This document shows positions 7,750-11,467 of a stretch of DNA of 11,467 nucleotides, piece after piece (the first letter of the stretch is position 1; each line of letters starts with the position of its first letter). Under the pieces are notes generated by a model that was not told the origin of the DNA, searched no databases, and saw nothing but the letters and a program-made list of their open reading frames with translations. Origin of the DNA: Terrimesophilobacter sp039923755 (GTDB lineage Bacteria > Actinomycetota > Actinomycetes > Actinomycetales > Microbacteriaceae); NCBI GenBank assembly GCA_039923755.1, contig JBDTCD010000168.1, forward strand, positions 1 to 11,467. The letters run 5' to 3'. Made by a program: the position numbers and the translations under genes.

Positions 7750-8862
7750 CTACGACGTGCTGCGACTACTTATGGCAGTCTTCGCGCCTTTCGCTGAAAC
7801 GGACCCAGAGGGTTCAGGTGAATTCGAGCCGTCGTTGCCTTCGAAGTCGGAGTCCGTATAAACGTCTTCAGAGTGTACAACAGCATCGGGCGACCATTCG
7901 CGACCTGGCAAATATGGGCTTGGTTCGATTCCCGGGTGGCGCCGAGATTGCACGATGATAATGACCAGGCCAACAAGGATCGCACCGAAAGCTGCCCATA
8001 CGTTCGTGCGAATGCCGAAGAAAATCTCACTTGGGTCGATGCGAATCGACTCAAAGTAGCTGCGCCCCACGCCGTACCACATGAGATACAGGCCGAGCAT
8101 CTTGCCCCACTGCAGTCGGTAAGCACCGGCCTTTGGAACCTTTACCTCCACTCCCACAAAGGGGATGGTGGTACGGCTCATGCGCCAGCGCCGCTCGACG
8201 TAAAGGAGCACACCAACCCCGATGAGGTTCCAGATGATCTCGTACAGGAACGTCGGTTGGAATAATGTTCCTGCGGGAAGTCCTGCGGGGAACGCCGGGT
8301 TCGTCGCTTCGATCTGCAGGCCCCATGGGAGGTTTGTCGGCACGCCGAAGAGTTCGTGGTTGAAGTAGTTTCCGAGCCGACCGAAGGCCTGAGCGAGGAG
8401 GAGGCCCGGTGCGAGGGCATCCGCAAAACTCCAGAAGCGCACGCCAGCCAGCCGGCAGCCAATGAGGGTGCCGACGGCGCCAAGCATGAGCGCCCCGAAG
8501 ATCGCCATGCCGCCCTCCCAGATATAGAGCGTCTTGAGAAGGTCCTTGCCCGGGCCGAAATAGTCGTCGGGGTGCGTGATGACGTGGAAAATACGTCCAC
8601 CGACGATGCCGAAGGGGACCGCCCAGAGTGCGATGTCGAGCACCACGCCGGCATCTGCTCCCCGCTGCTTGAGGCGGTATCCGGTGAGAATTGTGGCCGC
8701 GATAATTCCCGCAAGAATGCACAATGCATAGGTGTGGATCGGGATGGGAATTGTGATCCAACTCAGCCCGATGTCGTGCAGCCAGGTACCGAAGTTGAAG
8801 ACCTGCCATGAGTAATCAGGGCTGGGGATGCTCGCCGGAAGCGGGGCCAGGAACGCAAACAC
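7750..8862 (-). CDS. lgt: prolipoprotein diacylglyceryl transferase
   Basis: This membrane enzyme moves diacylglycerol from phosphatidylglycerol to the lipobox cysteine of prolipoproteins, the first step of lipoprotein maturation. The 370-residue product has several hydrophobic segments (about 41-62, 75-92, 118-140, 147-160, 205-222, 253-268, 285-305). It carries the family signature GRLGNYFNHE (161-170), in which Arg162, Asn165 and Glu170 align without gaps to E. coli Arg143, Asn146 and Glu151. Near the C terminus, YGVGRSYFE places Tyr263, Arg267 and Glu271 at E. coli Tyr235, Arg239 and Glu243. The equivalent of E. coli His103 is Phe122 (WEGGMAIFGAL). A polar Ser/Asp/Glu-rich tail of about 64 residues follows the last membrane segment, expected in the cytoplasm. 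The GTG start at 8862 is the only plausible one, because no other start codon occurs between the trpA stop and Met119. Its nearest Shine-Dalgarno-like AAAGG is 12 nt away, which is weak. It lies 30 nt after trpA, probably co-transcribed. Confidence 0.95.
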   Translation of the reverse strand: MFAFLAPLPASIPSPDYSWQVFNFGTWLHDIGLSWITIPIPIHTYALCILAGIIAATILTGYRLKQRGADAGVVLDIALWAVPFGIVGGRIFHVITHPDDYFGPGKDLLKTLYIWEGGMAIFGALMLGAVGTLIGCRLAGVRFWSFADALAPGLLLAQAFGRLGNYFNHELFGVPTNLPWGLQIEATNPAFPAGLPAGTLFQPTFLYEIIWNLIGVGVLLYVERRWRMSRTTIPFVGVEVKVPKAGAYRLQWGKMLGLYLMWYGVGRSYFESIRIDPSEIFFGIRTNVWAAFGAILVGLVIIIVQSRRHPGIEPSPYLPGREWSPDAVVHSEDVYTDSDFEGNDGSNSPEPSGSVSAKGAKTAISSRSTS

Positions 8863-8892
8863 GATGGGATGATGCCTTTCGAGGGAGGGGAG

Positions 8893-9678
8893 CTAATTCA
8901 GCCTAGTACCGAGCGAGAGAGCGGAAACTGTGCGCGCGAGCTCGGCGACTCCACCGGAATCCAGAGCCGAGACGAGGGCAGAACCAACGATCGCACCGTC
9001 CGCGTACCCCAGCACCTCGCGAACCTGTGCTGCGGACGAGATCCCGAGACCGACGCAGGCGCGTTCTGCGCCTGCTGTGCGCAACCGCGCAACAAGTGAG
9101 CGAGCTGCGCTGTCTACTTCCGCGCGAGCGCCGGTGATTCCCATGGTCGACACGGCGTAGACGAATCCACGGGATTTCTGCGCAATCATCCGCAATCGAT
9201 CATCGGTGGAGGACGGCGCCGCCAGGAAGATGCGGTCCAGACCGGTGCGCTCCGAGGCGGAAAGCCACCCTGACGCGTCATCCGGGATGAGATCTGGTGT
9301 GATGAGCCCTGCTCCTCCGGCGGCGACGAGGTGGTCGGCGAAACGATCGACACCGTATTGCACGACCGGATTCCAGTAGGTCATGAGCACAACGGGGGTG
9401 GGGACACGCGAGGTGATCTGGCTGAGCGCATCGAAAGCGTGAGCGAGCCTGAAGCCCGCCGCGAGGGCAGTCTGGGTGGCTTTCTGGATAACGGGGCCGT
9501 CCATGACGGGGTCCGAATACGGCAGGCCAAGCTCAATGACGTCGACACCGTTCTCGGCGATCGCCACTGCCGCATCGATGCTCGTCGCGAGGTTGGGAAA
9601 TCCGACTGGCAGGTAGCCGATGAGTGCGCCGGCTCCAGAGGTCCGGCTCGCGTCGATCGCCGCCCCGACGGCACTCAC
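8893..9678 (-). CDS. trpA: tryptophan synthase alpha chain
   Basis: The alpha subunit splits indole-3-glycerol phosphate into indole and glyceraldehyde 3-phosphate and passes indole through a tunnel to TrpB. The TIM-barrel motifs are clear: GYLPVGFPN, then VDVIELGLPYSDPVMDGP, whose catalytic Glu and Asp fall at residues 49 and 60 from the chosen start, matching E. coli numbering. Next come MTYWNPV, LITPDLIPDDA, FVYAVSTMGITGAR and the phosphate-binding GLGIS and DGAIVGSALV near the C terminus. The product has 261 residues, a normal length. The GTG at 9678 was chosen because it overlaps the trpB stop as GTGA and has GGA 6 nt upstream. An in-frame ATG at 9702 would add eight residues and overlap trpB by 28 nt, with its purine run only 1 nt away. 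That start is less likely but not excluded. Confidence 0.95.
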   Translation of the reverse strand: MSAVGAAIDASRTSGAGALIGYLPVGFPNLATSIDAAVAIAENGVDVIELGLPYSDPVMDGPVIQKATQTALAAGFRLAHAFDALSQITSRVPTPVVLMTYWNPVVQYGVDRFADHLVAAGGAGLITPDLIPDDASGWLSASERTGLDRIFLAAPSSTDDRLRMIAQKSRGFVYAVSTMGITGARAEVDSAARSLVARLRTAGAERACVGLGISSAAQVREVLGYADGAIVGSALVSALDSGGVAELARTVSALSLGTRLN

Positions 9679-10874
9679 GACTGATCCAGAATGTCGAACC
9701 ATGCTCCCGCGGTTTCCATGTCTTTGTCGCCGCGACCGCTCAGGCTCACCAAAATGGTGGCATCCGGACCCAGTTTTCGACCGAGATCAAGGGTTCCCGC
9801 CAGGGCGTGTGCGGACTCGATGGCCGGGATGATGCCCTCCGTCCTGGAGAGCAGCCGCATAGCTTCCATGGCAGCGGTATCGGTGATCGGCAGGTACGTC
9901 ACACGGCCGAGATCGGCGAGCCAGGCGTGTTCGGGCCCGACGCCCGGATAATCGAGCCCAGCAGAAATGGAGTGCGACTCGATGGTTTGGCCGTCGTCGT
10001 CCTGCAAAAGGTAGCTTCTTGCTCCGTGCAGGATGCCGGGTCTGCCTTTCGTGATGGTCGAAGCGTGTCGAGGCGTGTCGACTCCGTCTCCGGCTGCTTC
10101 GTAGCCGAAAAGGGCAACCGACTCATCATCGAGGAACGCGTCGAAGATTCCGATGGCGTTGGATCCGCCGCCGACGCACGCTGTCACAGCATCCGGGAGA
10201 CTGCCGGTCAACGCCAGGACCTGCGCGCGCGCCTCCTCGCCGATGATCTTCTGGAAGTCGCGAACCATTGCGGGGAACGGATGTGGGCCTGCCACGGTTC
10301 CAAAGATGTAGTTGGTCGTGGCAACGTTCGTTACCCAGTCGCGCATTGCTTCGTTGATGGCATCTTTGAGGGTGCGTGAACCGTTCGTCACGGGTATCAC
10401 CTCAGCGCCGAGCAGTCGCATCCTCGCCACATTGAGAGCCTGTCGTTCGGTATCCACTTCGCCCATGTAAATGACGCAGCTCATGCCCATCAGCGCAGCA
10501 GCCGTCGCGGTCGCCACACCGTGTTGTCCCGCACCGGTTTCGGCGATCACCCGCGTCTTGCCGATCCGTTTGGTGAGGAGGGCCTGCCCAAGGACGTTGT
10601 TAATTTTGTGGGATCCGGTGTGATTCAGATCCTCTCGCTTCAGGATCACGCGCGCGCCGCCAGCATGCTCCGCAAAGCGCGGTACCTCGGTGATGATGGA
10701 TGGCCGGCCGGTGTAGGTGGCACCCAGTCGCGCGAGTTCGGCACCGAATTCCGGCGCCGCCTTTGCGGTTTCGTAGGCGGCAGTAAGCTCATCGAGTGCT
10801 TCGACGAGCGATTCGGGCACAAAACGACCACCGTATTCGCCGAAGTACGGGCCACGTGCGTCGCGCAGGCCCAT
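9675..10874 (-). CDS. trpB: tryptophan synthase beta chain
   Basis: This PLP enzyme joins indole with L-serine to make tryptophan, in an alpha2-beta2 complex with TrpA. The 399-residue product is full length and is the standard TrpB1 type, beginning GPYFGEYGGRFVPE. Lys90 in HTGSHKIN binds the cofactor, Glu112 in AETGAGQHG is the catalytic acid/base, GGGSNA (235-240) holds the PLP phosphate, and SGRGDKD lies close to the C terminus. The ATG overlaps the trpC stop by one base (TGATG) and there is no good Shine-Dalgarno before it. Initiation therefore probably depends on ribosomes ending trpC. Its own stop overlaps the trpA start, so the three genes form a tightly coupled unit. Confidence 0.98.
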   Translation of the reverse strand: MGLRDARGPYFGEYGGRFVPESLVEALDELTAAYETAKAAPEFGAELARLGATYTGRPSIITEVPRFAEHAGGARVILKREDLNHTGSHKINNVLGQALLTKRIGKTRVIAETGAGQHGVATATAAALMGMSCVIYMGEVDTERQALNVARMRLLGAEVIPVTNGSRTLKDAINEAMRDWVTNVATTNYIFGTVAGPHPFPAMVRDFQKIIGEEARAQVLALTGSLPDAVTACVGGGSNAIGIFDAFLDDESVALFGYEAAGDGVDTPRHASTITKGRPGILHGARSYLLQDDDGQTIESHSISAGLDYPGVGPEHAWLADLGRVTYLPITDTAAMEAMRLLSRTEGIIPAIESAHALAGTLDLGRKLGPDATILVSLSGRGDKDMETAGAWFDILDQS

Positions 10875-11467
10875 CAGACAGCCAGGAATTCTGCGAGGGT
10901 GGACTCGGGGTCCGACGTGACGAGGGCCTCGCCGACCAGAACGGCATCTGCGCCGGCAGCTCGATAGTGGGCGACATCCGCCGCCGATGTCACAGCCGAC
11001 TCGGCAACCTTCACAATTCCCTGCGGGATTCGGTCGGCAAGAGAGCCAAACAGGTCTCGGTCGAGCGTGAAGGTGGAGAGGTTGCGCGCGTTGATACCGA
11101 TGACTTTCGCACCGATATCGATAGCTCGGGACAGCTCCTCGGCATCGTGAGCCTCGACCAGCGCCGTCATGCCGAGTTCCTCCACGATGGAGTGCAGTTC
11201 CACGAGGCCGGTCTGATCCAGCGCTGAGGCCATGAGCAGTACGAGGTCGGCGCCTGCGGCCCGCGCCTCGAACACCTGGTAGGGGAGGACGATGAAGTCC
11301 TTGCGGAGGATGGGAACATCGACCGCGGCCCGCACCGCCTCGAGATCTGCCAGCGAACCACCAAAACGCCGTTCCTCCGTGAGGACGCTCACCACACTCG
11401 CGCCGCCCCGCACGTAGCTCGCCGCAAGCGCAGCGGGGTCCGGGATGTCCGCCAGTGGCCCGCGGGA
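10874..11467 (-). CDS. trpC: indole-3-glycerol phosphate synthase (5' end outside window)
   Basis: This enzyme closes the indole ring of 1-(2-carboxyphenylamino)-1-deoxyribulose 5-phosphate, releasing CO2 and water, to give the substrate of TrpA. The frame runs open to the window edge, and the visible 197 residues begin SRGPLADIPDP, a typical internal IGPS segment. Roughly the first 60 residues, including the first catalytic lysine (KxxSPSxG region), are missing simply because the window ends. Visible motifs, numbered within the fragment, are SVLTEERRFGG (27-37), ILRKDF with Lys56, ALVEAHD with Glu105, GINARNL with Asn126 and AESA with Ser157. It is a stand-alone IGPS, since the barrel ends at the stop codon with no fused TrpF. 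An internal GTG at 11413 is not the start, because conserved family sequence continues upstream of it. Confidence 0.96.
   Translation of the reverse strand, partial: SRGPLADIPDPAALAASYVRGGASVVSVLTEERRFGGSLADLEAVRAAVDVPILRKDFIVLPYQVFEARAAGADLVLLMASALDQTGLVELHSIVEELGMTALVEAHDAEELSRAIDIGAKVIGINARNLSTFTLDRDLFGSLADRIPQGIVKVAESAVTSAADVAHYRAAGADAVLVGEALVTSDPESTLAEFLAV

Overview
The window is a high-GC actinobacterial chromosome segment. The protein sequences and gene order (tryptophan genes, then lgt, gltB, gltD, pyk) suggest the Actinomycetota, most likely Microbacteriaceae. The family-level guess rests on protein resemblance and synteny recalled from known genomes; no search was run.

Layout: apart from one tRNA, every gene is on the minus strand, so transcription runs from high to low coordinates. 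In that order they are trpC (5' end outside the window, 11467-10874), trpB (10874-9675), trpA (about 9678-8893), lgt (8862-7750), gltB (7664-3108), gltD (3115-1661) and pyk (1593-151). A tRNA-Leu(CAA) gene lies on the plus strand at 42-124 and converges on the 3' end of pyk. There is no gene-free stretch over 300 bases. The gaps are 26 nt (tRNA/pyk), 67 nt (pyk/gltD), 85 nt (gltB/lgt) and 30 nt (lgt/trpA).

How the genes work together: trpC, trpB and trpA encode the last steps of tryptophan synthesis and are packed with 1-nt and 4-nt overlaps, which suggests translational coupling. lgt encodes the membrane enzyme that attaches diacylglycerol to prolipoproteins. It follows trpA by only 30 nt and is probably carried on the same transcript. 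gltB and gltD encode the two subunits of NADPH-glutamate synthase. They overlap by 8 nt, and the gltD ribosome-binding site lies inside the end of gltB. pyk encodes pyruvate kinase, with residues typical of the K+-independent type. The pathways meet at shared metabolites (PEP, pyruvate, glutamine, glutamate), but any common regulation is inference.

Overall this is an ordinary, well-conserved housekeeping region. I found no mobile element, CRISPR array, toxin, defence system or unknown gene. The items most worth a second look are small: a perfect 16-bp tandem repeat across the gltD stop codon, a palindrome and 7-codon mini-ORF in the pyk leader, and Phe in Lgt where E. coli has its important His103.
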